DNA from: an uncultured Lachnospiraceae bacterium
GTDB taxonomy: Bacteria > Bacillota > Clostridia > Lachnospirales > Lachnospiraceae
Reading direction: 5' to 3'
DNA length: 34,739 bases
Assembly: GCA_910578115.1 (NCBI GenBank)
Contig: CAJTPO010000049.1
Coordinates: 1-34,739, forward strand
A program made the translations under genes and the position numbers. Below the pieces are notes generated by a model. It saw only the letters and a list, made by a program, of their open reading frames with translations, searched no databases and had not been told where the DNA came from. Shown one piece after another: positions 13,880 through 21,529 of the stretch. Every line of letters begins with the position of its first letter. Position 1 is the stretch's first letter.

Positions 13880-15646
13880 ATGATGCAGTCAAGAACACAC
13901 ACATGTAATGCGCTCAGGCTGTCCGATGCGGGAAGTCAGGTGACACTGGTCGGATGGTTTGAAAATATCAGACAGGTCAGTAAGAATCTGGGATTTTTAC
14001 AGCTCCGTGACTTTTACGGGGTGACGCAGATCGTCTTCGAGACGGAGGAGATGATGGAGCGGTTAGAGGGCGTGAACAAGGAGTCCACGCTGCTGATCGA
14101 AGGTACGGTGCGGGAACGTTCCAACAAGACGAACACGATTCCCACCGGTGAGATCGAGGTGGTGCCCTGCCGCGTGGAGGTGCTGGGCAAGTGTACGAAC
14201 AATGTGCTGCCCTTCGAGATCAGACAGTCCAGGAATGCGGATGAGAATATCCGTTTGAAATACCGTTATCTGGATCTGCGCAATCCGGAAGTGAAGGACA
14301 GGATCCTCTTAAGAAGCCGTATTGTGACGGAACTGCGCCAGCGAATGAACGATCTTGATTTCGTGGAGATCACCACGCCGATCCTGACCTGTTCGTCACC
14401 GGAAGGGGCCAGAGACTATCTGGTGCCGGCCAGGAATCATCCCGGGAAATTCTATGCGCTTCCGCAGGCACCGCAGCAGTTTAAGCAGATCCTGATGGCA
14501 TCCGGCTTTGACCGCTATTTCCAGATCGCTCCCTGCTTCCGGGACGAGGATGCAAGAGCGGACCGTTCGCCGGGTGAGTTTTATCAGCTGGATATGGAGA
14601 TGGCTTTTGCTTCCCAGGAGGATGTGTTTGGCGTGATCGAACAGGTGCTGCCGCCGGTATTCGAGAAGTACGGCACATACGATCAGGCGTCTGCGGCGCC
14701 TTTCGTGAGGATTCCTTATCTGGAAGCGCTGGAGAAGTACGGCACGGACAAGCCTGACCTGCGCATTGACCTGCTGGTGCAGGATGTGACGGAATTGTTC
14801 GGACAGTTTGACTTCGCACCGTTCAAGGATCATGTGATCAAGGCGGTGGTGACGGACGGCTATACGGCTACGAGAAAAGAGATTGATAAGATGTGCGCGG
14901 ATGTGGAAGTGGAGACCGGCAGCAAGGCTTACTGGTTCCGTGTGGACGAGGCCGGCAATTATGTGGGCGGTATCTCCAAGTTCCTTACAGAGCGCAAAGA
15001 AGAGGTGGATAAGCTGCTGGGATTAAAGCCGGGCGATTTCGTGGGCGTGACGGCCGGAGACAGGAACGCGGCGGTGAAGACTTCCGGCGTGCTGCGCAGA
15101 ATGCTGGGCATGAAGTCGGAAGGCCATTTCAGACAGTCCTGTTATGAGTTCTGCTGGATCGTGGATTTCCCCATGTACGAGATCGGGGAGGAGTCCGGAG
15201 AGATGGAATTCTGCCACAATCCTTTTTCCATGCCGCAGGGCGGTATGCAGGCGCTGGAGACGATGGAGCCGCTTTCCATTCTGGCTTATCAGTACGATCT
15301 GGTGTGCAACGGCGTAGAGCTGTCTTCCGGTGCGGTTCGTAATCACGATCCGGAGATCATGGTGAAGGCGTTCCAGCTTGTGGGACTGGGCGAGGAAGAC
15401 GTGAAGGCGAAATTCCCGGCCATGTACAACGCGTTCTGCTACGGTGCTCCGCCGCATGCAGGCATCGCTCCCGGCGTGGACAGAATGGTCATGCTGTTAG
15501 CCGGGGAGGACAGTATCAGGGAGGTCATTCCTTTCCCCATGAACAAGCAGGCCCAGGATATCATGATGGGGGCGCCCGCCGAAGTGGATGCAAGGCAGCT
15601 TAAGGACGTGCATATCGAGATCAGTATGCCGAAGGAAGAAAAATAG
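13880..15646 (+). CDS. aspS: Aspartate--tRNA ligase, second copy
   Basis: Bacterial-type class II AspRS, 588 residues, with the same domain order as the copy at 4626 (OB domain, class II core, GAD insert) and intact motifs: SSPEGARDY, FRDEDARADRSPGEF, GAPPHAGIAPGVDRM. In the OB domain, where the first copy has IRDHGGVSF, this one reads IRQVSKNLGFL, one residue longer and without the histidine. It is therefore plausibly the tRNA-Asp-specific enzyme, the first copy serving the transamidation route (inference). ATGs at 13880 and 13883 both fit; AGGAG at 13872-13876 spaces better to 13883. It is a single-gene unit with its own promoter and terminator. Confidence 0.93.
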   Translation: MMQSRTHTCNALRLSDAGSQVTLVGWFENIRQVSKNLGFLQLRDFYGVTQIVFETEEMMERLEGVNKESTLLIEGTVRERSNKTNTIPTGEIEVVPCRVEVLGKCTNNVLPFEIRQSRNADENIRLKYRYLDLRNPEVKDRILLRSRIVTELRQRMNDLDFVEITTPILTCSSPEGARDYLVPARNHPGKFYALPQAPQQFKQILMASGFDRYFQIAPCFRDEDARADRSPGEFYQLDMEMAFASQEDVFGVIEQVLPPVFEKYGTYDQASAAPFVRIPYLEALEKYGTDKPDLRIDLLVQDVTELFGQFDFAPFKDHVIKAVVTDGYTATRKEIDKMCADVEVETGSKAYWFRVDEAGNYVGGISKFLTERKEEVDKLLGLKPGDFVGVTAGDRNAAVKTSGVLRRMLGMKSEGHFRQSCYEFCWIVDFPMYEIGEESGEMEFCHNPFSMPQGGMQALETMEPLSILAYQYDLVCNGVELSSGAVRNHDPEIMVKAFQLVGLGEEDVKAKFPAMYNAFCYGAPPHAGIAPGVDRMVMLLAGEDSIREVIPFPMNKQAQDIMMGAPAEVDARQLKDVHIEISMPKEEK

Positions 15647-15674
15647 AATGTAGAATCTAATTCAGCATTTGGTG

Positions 15675-15727
15675 CTCCTTCCTGTCGGGCGGATGGAATG
15701 ATCCGTCTGACAGGAAGGAGATTTTTT
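15675..15727 (+). terminator. Strong intrinsic terminator after the second aspS
   Basis: CTCCTTCCTGTC (15675-15686) pairs perfectly with GACAGGAAGGAG (15709-15720). The inner arms GGCGGAT and ATCCGTC extend the stem, and ATTTTTT follows. Confidence 0.92.
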
Positions 15728-16033
15728 ATAAAAGTTGAAAAAAATAGATATTGAATTTTATTGATTGCCGTGGTATGCTTCTATAAACTTTCAACTTGTA
15801 ACTTGTAACTTGTAACTTTTAACTTGTATTATTCGCATACTTGATTTATCGGCTGTAAAAGCGCACCTCCTGCTTGAAACTTTGTCCGGTTTGTTATATG
15901 ATTAAGATATATATTTCGACAAAAAGATCCCGGAGAAGACGTGTCGGTCAGAGGTGGTGTTTTGCCGGTCTGCGGATTGATGCGGCAGGAGCGGCCTAAG
16001 CCGGGAGCAGGTCGAATACAGGAGGTATCATAG
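15728..16033. other. AT-rich intergenic region
   Basis: About 300 bases between the aspS terminator and the DUF6106 gene. It contains the heptamer repeat at 15786-15827. The end provides the AGGAGG ribosome-binding site for 16034. No other recognisable gene or RNA was seen. Confidence 0.4.
15786..15827 (+). repeat. Six tandem heptamers, AACTTGT type
   Basis: Six consecutive 7-base units: AACTTTC, then AACTTGT three times, AACTTTT, and AACTTGT. There are no spacers. It lies between a terminator and the next gene. It could be a simple-sequence tract prone to copy-number change or a multi-site protein-binding array. Confidence 0.8.
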
Positions 16034-16528
16034 ATGAGTGAAACATATGTGGAATGTCTGGTGGCCAGGAAACCTTCGGTGATCCTGTCTTTTTTGAAAA
16101 TACTGCTGATCATGCTGACGGTGGTATTCCTCATGGTGGGAGGGGTGTTCCTTCCCGGTCTGGTGGTGGCGATCATTACCGGTGTTGGTGCGTACTTTGC
16201 CACGATGAATGCAAACATCGAGTATGAGTACCTGTATCTGGACAGGGAGATCAGTGTGGACAAAGTGATGGCCAGGAGCCGCAGGAAGAAAGCCAATACT
16301 TTTTCTGTTGACAAGATGGAGATCCTTGCACCGCTCAATTCTCACAGACTGGATTCTTACAGGAACCGTAATTCCAAGACGCTGGATTACAGCTCCGGTG
16401 TTGCTGCGCAGCCGGAGAGAAGGTATATGATGATCTGCGAAGGAGATATGAAGGTTATTTTTGAACCGAATGCGGAGATGATCAAGGCGATTCAGAGCAT
16501 AGCGCCGCGTAAGGTGTTTACAGATTAA
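16034..16528 (+). CDS. DUF6106-type membrane protein
   Basis: The 164-residue protein has two close hydrophobic segments at about residues 17-35 and 38-57, giving a short hairpin in the membrane, then a soluble domain. The ATMNANIEYEYLYLDREISVDKV segment followed by RSRRKKANTFSVDKMEILAP is the family signature as I recall it for DUF6106, which is frequent in Clostridia. The soluble part may bind something at the membrane face, but no function is known. The start follows AGGAGG. It is a single gene with a terminator at 16557. Confidence 0.7.
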   Translation: MSETYVECLVARKPSVILSFLKILLIMLTVVFLMVGGVFLPGLVVAIITGVGAYFATMNANIEYEYLYLDREISVDKVMARSRRKKANTFSVDKMEILAPLNSHRLDSYRNRNSKTLDYSSGVAAQPERRYMMICEGDMKVIFEPNAEMIKAIQSIAPRKVFTD

Positions 16529-16556
16529 TAGGTATGCATGTAATCATGGAAAAGAA

Positions 16557-16590
16557 ATACTGTCAGTTAAGTTAACTGGCAGTATTCTTT
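16557..16590 (+). terminator. Intrinsic terminator after the DUF6106 gene
   Basis: AATACTGTCAGTTAA (16557-16571 region) folds onto TTAACTGGCAGTATT (16572-16586) with one mismatch and a minimal loop. CTTT follows. The T-run is short. Confidence 0.65.
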
Positions 16591-16615
16591 ACATAAATGT
16601 AACTATCGATACTGT
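16588..16615 (+). promoter_or_regulatory. Candidate promoter of the guaB operon
   Basis: TTTACA (16588-16593), a 16-base spacer and TACTGT (16610-16615). Transcription would begin near 16622, right at the base of the leader hairpin at 16626. Confidence 0.4.
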
Positions 16616-16625
16616 TTAAATTTTC

Positions 16626-16727
16626 TATAGTTAATGACTTGAAAATTTCGTTTTTGGCCTTGCAGGCGCTTCCCTATATGGCTCCTGCAAGAGCCGGAAA
16701 CAGAAATTTGTTATGTCGTTTACTATA
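16626..16727 (+). promoter_or_regulatory. Long hairpin leader upstream of guaB
   Basis: Three nested complementary blocks span the entire leader. TATAGTTAATGAC (16626-16638) pairs with GTCGTTTACTATA (16715-16727) with one mismatch and one wobble. AAATTTC (16643-16649) pairs with GAAATTT (16703-16709). GGC-C-TTGCAGG (16656-16666) pairs with CCTGCAA-GA-GCC (16684-16695). The apical loop is about 17 bases. The guaB ribosome-binding site begins just after it. There is no T-run, so it is not a simple terminator. I recognise no purine, PRPP or ppGpp riboswitch consensus. Confidence 0.5.
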
Positions 16728-16744
16728 ACACAGGAGGAGAGAAG

Positions 16745-18199
16745 ATGGGTCAGATTATTGGCGAAGGAATTACTTTTGACGACGTACTATTGGTGCCGAG
16801 TTATTCCCAGGTGATTCCGAATCAAGTGGACTTGACAACATGGCTTACGAAGAAGATTAAACTGAACATCCCGATGATGAGTGCCGGGATGGATACGGTG
16901 ACCGAGCACAGGATGGCGATCGCCATGGCCAGACAGGGAGGCATCGGTATTATCCACAAGAATATGTCAATAGAAGCACAGGCAGAAGAAGTCGATAAGG
17001 TAAAGCGTTCAGAAAACGGTGTCATCACGGATCCTTTTTCACTGACACCGGATCATACATTGGCCGACGCGGATGCGTTGATGGCCAAATTCAGGATTTC
17101 CGGCGTTCCCATCACGGAGGGCAGGAAGTTAGTCGGTATCATTACAAATCGTGATTTAAAATTCGAGACAGATTTCACTAAGAAAATTAAAGAGTCCATG
17201 ACGTCGGAAGGGCTGATCACCGCAAAAGTGGGCATCAACCTGGAGGAAGCGAAGCAGATCCTTGCCAAAGCGCGGAAAGAGAAGCTGCCTATCGTGGATG
17301 ATGATTACAATCTGGCAGGCCTGATCACCATCAAAGATATTGAGAAGACGATCAAATATCCGCTTTCCGCCAAGGACAGCCAGGGCAGACTGCTGTGCGG
17401 CGCGGGCGTGGGCATAACGGCCAATGTGCTGGACAGAGTGAGCGCGCTTATGGATGCCAAGGTAGACGTGATCGTGCTGGACAGCGCCCACGGCCATTCC
17501 GAGAATGTGCTGCGCTGTGTGCGAATGATCAAGGAGAAATATCCCGAGGTGCAGGTGATCGCGGGCAATGTGGCTACCGGCGAAGGGACGAAGGCCCTGA
17601 TCGAGGCGGGAGCAGATGCCGTAAAGGTTGGTATCGGACCGGGTTCCATTTGTACCACACGTGTGGTGGCGGGTATCGGTGTGCCCCAGATCACGGCGAT
17701 CATGGATTCCTATGCGGTTGCGAAAGAGTACGGTATACCGATCATTGCCGACGGCGGCATCAAGTACTCCGGCGATATGACCAAGGCCATCGCGGCGGGC
17801 GGCAATGTCTGCATGATGGGCAGTATCTTTGCCGGATGTGACGAGAGTCCGGGTACGTTTGAACTGTATCAGGGCAGAAAATATAAGGTATACCGCGGTA
17901 TGGGTTCGATCGCGGCCATGGAGAACGGCAGCAAAGACCGCTATTTCCAGTCCGACGCCAAGAAGCTGGTGCCGGAAGGCGTGGAAGGCCGCGTGGCTTA
18001 CAAGGGAACCGTGGAGGACACGGTGTTCCAGCTGATGGGCGGTATCCGTTCCGGTATGGGTTACTGCGGTGCATCCACCATTGAGGAATTGAAGCAGAAC
18101 GGTAAGTTCGTGAAGATTTCGGCGGCATCCCTGAAGGAGAGCCATCCTCACGATATTCACATCACGAAGGAAGCGCCGAACTACAGTGTGGATGAATAG
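16745..18199 (+). CDS. guaB: IMP dehydrogenase
   Basis: Oxidises IMP to XMP with NAD, the committed step to GMP. The 484-residue protein is a TIM barrel (starting GITFDDVLLVPSYS) interrupted at about residues 95-205 by two CBS domains. The catalytic loop GPGSICTTR carries C303. MGSIFAGCDESPG, the YRGMGS segment and the barrel end GMGYCGA follow in order. The start follows CAGGAGGAG. It is the first gene of a purine cluster with the IMP-forming genes downstream. The leader hairpin upstream suggests RNA-level control. Confidence 0.96.
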   Translation: MGQIIGEGITFDDVLLVPSYSQVIPNQVDLTTWLTKKIKLNIPMMSAGMDTVTEHRMAIAMARQGGIGIIHKNMSIEAQAEEVDKVKRSENGVITDPFSLTPDHTLADADALMAKFRISGVPITEGRKLVGIITNRDLKFETDFTKKIKESMTSEGLITAKVGINLEEAKQILAKARKEKLPIVDDDYNLAGLITIKDIEKTIKYPLSAKDSQGRLLCGAGVGITANVLDRVSALMDAKVDVIVLDSAHGHSENVLRCVRMIKEKYPEVQVIAGNVATGEGTKALIEAGADAVKVGIGPGSICTTRVVAGIGVPQITAIMDSYAVAKEYGIPIIADGGIKYSGDMTKAIAAGGNVCMMGSIFAGCDESPGTFELYQGRKYKVYRGMGSIAAMENGSKDRYFQSDAKKLVPEGVEGRVAYKGTVEDTVFQLMGGIRSGMGYCGASTIEELKQNGKFVKISAASLKESHPHDIHITKEAPNYSVDE

Positions 18200-18357
18200 A
18201 TGACAAAAGGCCGCGCAACATGCAGCCAATGAAAGTCTGGATTTTGCCCGGAAGGATCATGGGAAGCGACTGGTATGATTGGAGCGATTGGGGTGATTCT
18301 TCCGGAATAGCGCAGGGTATTGAAAATACAGGGAAGAAAGGCACGGTTATTTATTAT

Positions 18358-19071
18358 ATGGAAAAGAAATCTTTGGCGAAGGAGCTTTCCGGCAACAGTT
18401 ATCCCGGCAGGGGGATCGTGATCGGGAAATCCGCGGACGGGAAATATGCGGTGACGGCTTATTTCATTATGGGAAGAAGCGTAAACAGCAGGAACCGGAT
18501 ATTCGTGGAGGACGGTACGGGAATCAGAACACAGGCGTTCGATCCTTCCAAACTGGAAGATCCCAGTCTGATCATCTATGCTCCGGTGCGGGTGCTGGGC
18601 AATAAGACGATCGTCACCAACGGCGATCAGACGGATACCATCTATGAGCTGATGGACAGGCAGCAGACCTTTGAGCAGGCGCTGCGCACCAGAGAGTTTG
18701 AGCCGGACGGGCCAAACTACACGCCGCGTATTTCGGGGATCATGCATTTGGAGAATGGCGGATACAATTACGCCATGTCCATTTTAAAGAGCAACAATGG
18801 CGATCCGGCCTGCTGCAACCGCTTTACGTTTGCTTACGAGAATCCGCTGGCAGGTGAGGGGCGGTTTATCCATACGTATATGGGAGACGGCAATCCGCTG
18901 CCGAGCTTTGAGGGTGAGCCGAAGCTGGTCGGTGTGGAAGGTGATATCGACAGCTTTACGCAGATGATCTGGGAGAATCTGAACGAGGAGAATAAAGTTT
19001 CCCTGTTTGTCAGATTTATCGAGATTGAGAGCGGAAAGTATGAGACGCGTATCATCAATAAGAATCAGTAA
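18358..19071 (+). CDS. purO: PurO-type IMP cyclohydrolase
   Basis: Closes the purine ring, converting FAICAR to IMP. The 237-residue product has NSYPGRGIVIG, TAYFIMGRSVNSRNRIF, the DPSLIIYAPVR segment and GPNYTPRISG, which match the PurO-like IMP cyclohydrolase family first described in archaea and also found in Clostridia. Start choice is uncertain: an in-frame ATG at 18220 would add 46 residues, including an odd DWYDWSDWGD run unlike the family, so I chose 18358, where family proteins usually begin. Its AAAGG is rather distant (16 bases). Neighbours guaB and the stand-alone AICAR transformylase support the role. Confidence 0.85.
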   Translation: MEKKSLAKELSGNSYPGRGIVIGKSADGKYAVTAYFIMGRSVNSRNRIFVEDGTGIRTQAFDPSKLEDPSLIIYAPVRVLGNKTIVTNGDQTDTIYELMDRQQTFEQALRTREFEPDGPNYTPRISGIMHLENGGYNYAMSILKSNNGDPACCNRFTFAYENPLAGEGRFIHTYMGDGNPLPSFEGEPKLVGVEGDIDSFTQMIWENLNEENKVSLFVRFIEIESGKYETRIINKNQ

Positions 19072-19184
19072 GAGATCCATCCGGTCGGGTGTGCAGCGGT
19101 GTACGCCTGCCGGATGATTGTAACAGTGAAGACGAAAGGTGAACTGTTGCCGGAAGTCAGGACTGAGAAAGGATTGAGAGATTC

Positions 19185-20366
19185 ATGAATGAACTGGAAT
19201 TGAAATACGGCTGTAATCCAAACCAGAAGCCGTCCCGCATTTATATGGCGGACGGCAGTGAGCTGCCGATCAGAGTATTGAACGGGAAGCCGGGTTACAT
19301 CAACTTTCTGGATGCTTTTAACGGATGGCAGCTGGTGAAGGAGTTAAAGAAAGCGACCGGGCTTCCGGCAGCGACTTCTTTTAAACATGTGTCTCCTGCG
19401 GGAGCGGCGGTGGGTCTGCCGCTTACGGAGGTGGAGAAGAAGATCTACTGGGTGGACGATCTGGATATGGAGTTTACGCCGCTGGCCAATGCCTACGCGA
19501 GAGCCAGGGGAGCGGACAGAATGAGCTCCTTCGGGGATTTTATTTCTCTGTCGGATGTGTGTGATGTGGCGACCGCCAGAATCATTAAGCGGGAAGTGTC
19601 TGACGGTGTGATAGCACCGGGCTATGAGCCGGAGGCGCTGGAGATTCTGAAAGCGAAGAAGAAGGGCGGCTACAATGTGATCGAGATCAACGAGGACTAT
19701 GTGCCTGCACCGACAGAAGTAAAGCAGGTGTACGGCATCAGTTTTGAGCAGGGCAGAAATGAGCTTAATATTGATGAGGCGTTTTTTGACAATATTGTGA
19801 CGACGGCGAAAGAACTGCCGGAGCAGGCGAAGATCGATCTGGCGATTGCCATGATCACGCTGAAATATACACAGTCCAATTCCGTATGCTATGTGAAAGG
19901 CGGACAGGCTATCGGCATCGGAGCCGGGCAGCAGTCCAGAATCCACTGCACGAGGCTGGCGGGATCCAAGGCGGACAACTGGTTCCTGCGGCAGGCGCCC
20001 AAGGTGCTTGGTCTGCAGTTTGTGGACGGCATCGGACGGGCCGACAGAGATAATTCCATCGATCTGTATATCGGTGAGGATTACATGGACGTGCTGGCGG
20101 ACGGCGCATGGCAGAAGATCTTCAAGGTGAAGCCGGAAGTCTTTACGGCGGAAGAGAAGAGGGAGTGGCTGAATGAGATGACTGATGTGGCGCTGGGGTC
20201 TGACGCGTTCTTCCCCTTCGGCGACAACATCGAGCGCGCCCACAGAAGCGGCGTGAAATATGTGGCGCAGCCGGGCGGTTCCGTGCGCGATGATAATGTG
20301 ATCGCGACCTGTGACAAGTACGGTATGACCATGTGCTTTACGGGAATCAGACTGTTCCATCATTAA
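19185..20366 (+). CDS. purH: AICAR formyltransferase, stand-alone (PurH C-terminal domain only)
   Basis: Transfers a formyl group from 10-formyl-THF to AICAR, giving FAICAR. The 393 residues correspond to the transformylase half of bifunctional PurH only. It starts directly at LKYGCNPNQKPSRIY and shows SFKHVSPAGAAVG, RARGADRMSSFGDF, LKYTQSNSVCYVKGGQ and IGIGAGQQSRIHCTRLAG, ending in PGGSVRDD and GIRLFHH. The IMP cyclohydrolase (MGS-like) domain is missing; that activity is supplied by the preceding PurO-like gene. It lies 113 bases after purO, with GAAAGGA before the ATG. Confidence 0.93.
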   Translation: MNELELKYGCNPNQKPSRIYMADGSELPIRVLNGKPGYINFLDAFNGWQLVKELKKATGLPAATSFKHVSPAGAAVGLPLTEVEKKIYWVDDLDMEFTPLANAYARARGADRMSSFGDFISLSDVCDVATARIIKREVSDGVIAPGYEPEALEILKAKKKGGYNVIEINEDYVPAPTEVKQVYGISFEQGRNELNIDEAFFDNIVTTAKELPEQAKIDLAIAMITLKYTQSNSVCYVKGGQAIGIGAGQQSRIHCTRLAGSKADNWFLRQAPKVLGLQFVDGIGRADRDNSIDLYIGEDYMDVLADGAWQKIFKVKPEVFTAEEKREWLNEMTDVALGSDAFFPFGDNIERAHRSGVKYVAQPGGSVRDDNVIATCDKYGMTMCFTGIRLFHH

Positions 20367-20403
20367 AACAGGCAACAGCAGGACAAAGTAAAACAGGATA
20401 AAT

Positions 20404-20446
20404 AAAATGCCGTTGCATGGAGAGTTCTTCATGCAATGGCATTTTT
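20404..20446. terminator. Bidirectional intrinsic terminator
   Basis: AAAATGCCgTTGCATG (20404-20419) folds onto CATGCAAtGGCATTTTT (20430-20446). T-runs flank it on both strands, so it can end both the purine cluster and the minus-strand toxin pair. Confidence 0.88.
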
Positions 20447-20495
20447 AAGTGGTTATGGTCTTGATTTCAGTTGTATGAGCGTTCTGTTTCCCGTT

Positions 20496-20723
20496 TTATA
20501 ATCGGATCGCCTCGCCGGTAAATGGGTGAGATTTTTCGAACAGGGACGCTTCATTGCTGATTGCTTCGGGGGTTTTTGTGTCAAAATATTCCCTCTGCCA
20601 TTTTGTATAGTCGAATTTTTCGCGGATAATAATGGAAATGAATTGTTCTGCTTCTATACTTCCCAGATGCTGCGTCAAACATTTCATTCCTTTGTTCATA
20701 ATTTCAGTCATGCTTTCCATCAT
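20496..20723 (-). CDS. Small protein overlapping the PIN gene, putative antitoxin
   Basis: The 75-residue protein begins MMESMTEIMNKGMKCLTQHLG and contains EQFISIIIREKFDYTKWQREYFD, a helical pattern reminiscent of small partner proteins that follow PIN-domain genes in Clostridia. Its ATG lies inside the last codons of the PIN gene (20-base overlap) behind a strong TGGAGG site, so the two are translationally coupled. It would be the second gene of a reversed (toxin first) toxin-antitoxin pair. No DNA-binding motif is obvious. The role is inferred from position. Confidence 0.65.
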   Translation of the reverse strand: MMESMTEIMNKGMKCLTQHLGSIEAEQFISIIIREKFDYTKWQREYFDTKTPEAISNEASLFEKSHPFTGEAIRL

Positions 20724-21165
20724 ATAGCGTTTCCTCCATTTCTATAATGAATTCGATCGGTGAAACCATCTTTATTTCTTCACTTTTATATTTTAGTAAT
20801 CGCTTATCGGTAGAGATAAAGTATTCACATTTTGCATAAACTGCGGAAGCTACATGACAGGCATCCTTAAATTTGACCCCGGTCTGCATGATTTCAGCAG
20901 CCTTTGCTTCTATAAGCATTTTACGTTCGTCACCTACATATGCGTAAGTATTTTCACGAATGAAGTCTAAAATTGTATTGCGACGCATTTCAAATGGATT
21001 ATTGCTGCATTCATATCGCAGCATATATGATGTGATTAATTTAAGTTTCTTATCCCTGATCAAGGCCTGGATATGCAGCTTGGATTGTGTTTCCAGAAAT
21101 ATTTTCAGTTGGCTTTGATCGTCGTATGGTCTGTTATAGCAGCACATATCGAGATAAATTTTCAA
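20704..21165 (-). CDS. PIN-domain protein, putative toxin ribonuclease
   Basis: The 153-residue product carries the acidic set of a PIN nuclease: D6 in KIYLDMCCYNRP, E52 in LRYECSNN, D101 in VKFKDACHVASA and D120 in FISTDKRLL. That supports a metal-dependent RNase of the VapC-like superfamily. I chose the TTG at 21165, which has GAGGTG six bases upstream and begins right at the first beta-strand; an ATG at 21240 would add 25 residues with no site and no family match. A 20-base overlap with the small downstream gene suggests a toxin-antitoxin operon. The substrate is unknown. Confidence 0.8.
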   Translation of the reverse strand: MKIYLDMCCYNRPYDDQSQLKIFLETQSKLHIQALIRDKKLKLITSYMLRYECSNNPFEMRRNTILDFIRENTYAYVGDERKMLIEAKAAEIMQTGVKFKDACHVASAVYAKCEYFISTDKRLLKYKSEEIKMVSPIEFIIEMEETLYDGKHD

Positions 21166-21183
21166 TGGTTTCACCTCACTTCC

Positions 21184-21204
21184 AACGATTGACATATGAT
21201 CGTT
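21184..21204. promoter_or_regulatory. Inverted repeat upstream of the PIN gene, possible operator
   Basis: AACGAT (21184-21189) and ATCGTT (21199-21204) are perfect complements around a nine-base centre containing CATATG. The repeat sits about 20-40 bases upstream of the TTG start, where an autoregulating antitoxin would bind. TATCAT/ATGATA-type AT-rich sequence follows to 21240. Confidence 0.4.
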
Positions 21205-21361
21205 AAAGATAATAAGTTGATTATGAGATAATTTTATCATAAATCTGCATATAAATCATCTTTATTTTTGGGAGTGAGTCTGGTTTGTATGACTATATGA
21301 TATGATGAAAGAAATCAGAGATTTTTCAGGAAGTTGGCCACGCAGAAAATACACATATAAT

Positions 21362-21390
21362 TTGATTTTTCAAGCCGATAGTGTTATTAT
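21362..21390 (+). promoter_or_regulatory. Sigma-A promoter of ptb-buk
   Basis: TTGATT (21362-21367), a 17-base spacer and TATTAT (21385-21390). The predicted start is near 21397, leaving a leader of about 130 bases before ptb. Confidence 0.6.
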
Positions 21391-21429
21391 TTTAACGATA
21401 GGTCTGCCATAAAGTGAATCTGTTTACAG

Positions 21430-21484
21430 GAGACTGCGAAGCAGATCTCACAAAGTTAATTTGCGAAGCAAATTTACTTTTTTT
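21430..21484 (+). terminator. Leader hairpins with an intrinsic terminator before ptb, possible attenuator
   Basis: GAGACTGC (21430-21437) and GCAGATCTC (21441-21449) form one hairpin. GTTAATTTGC (21455-21464) and GCAAATTTAC (21468-21477) form a second, with one mismatch, followed by seven Ts. Both have the compact GCGAAGC cap. The terminator lies between the promoter at 21362 and the ptb start at 21530, so it would cut the transcript unless overridden. Alternatively it ends an upstream transcript. Confidence 0.65.
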
Positions 21485-21529
21485 ACCAAGGCAGCAGTAC
21501 GATGATAAAACAAAGGAGTGGAAGGGAAA

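Noticed and set aside
15786..15827. Possible replication origin iterons
   Set aside because: No replication initiator gene, DnaA boxes or AT-rich unwinding module is linked to the heptamers.
16626..16727. Purine riboswitch upstream of guaB
   Set aside because: The three-way junction and the conserved loop sequences of purine riboswitches are absent; the leader is a single long arm.
17156..18229. Long minus-strand frame (357 codons) opposite guaB
   Set aside because: It mirrors the codon pattern of the certain guaB gene, is rich in His/Arg/Leu runs typical of antisense frames, and has no ribosome-binding site or family match.
18220..18357. Upstream start for the PurO-like protein
   Set aside because: The extra 46 residues contain a DWYDWSDWGD run unlike the family and no good ribosome-binding site, though it cannot be fully excluded.
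19344..20432. Minus-strand frame (362 codons) opposite the AICAR transformylase
   Set aside because: Antisense shadow of a well-supported gene, and it runs through the bidirectional terminator at 20404-20446.
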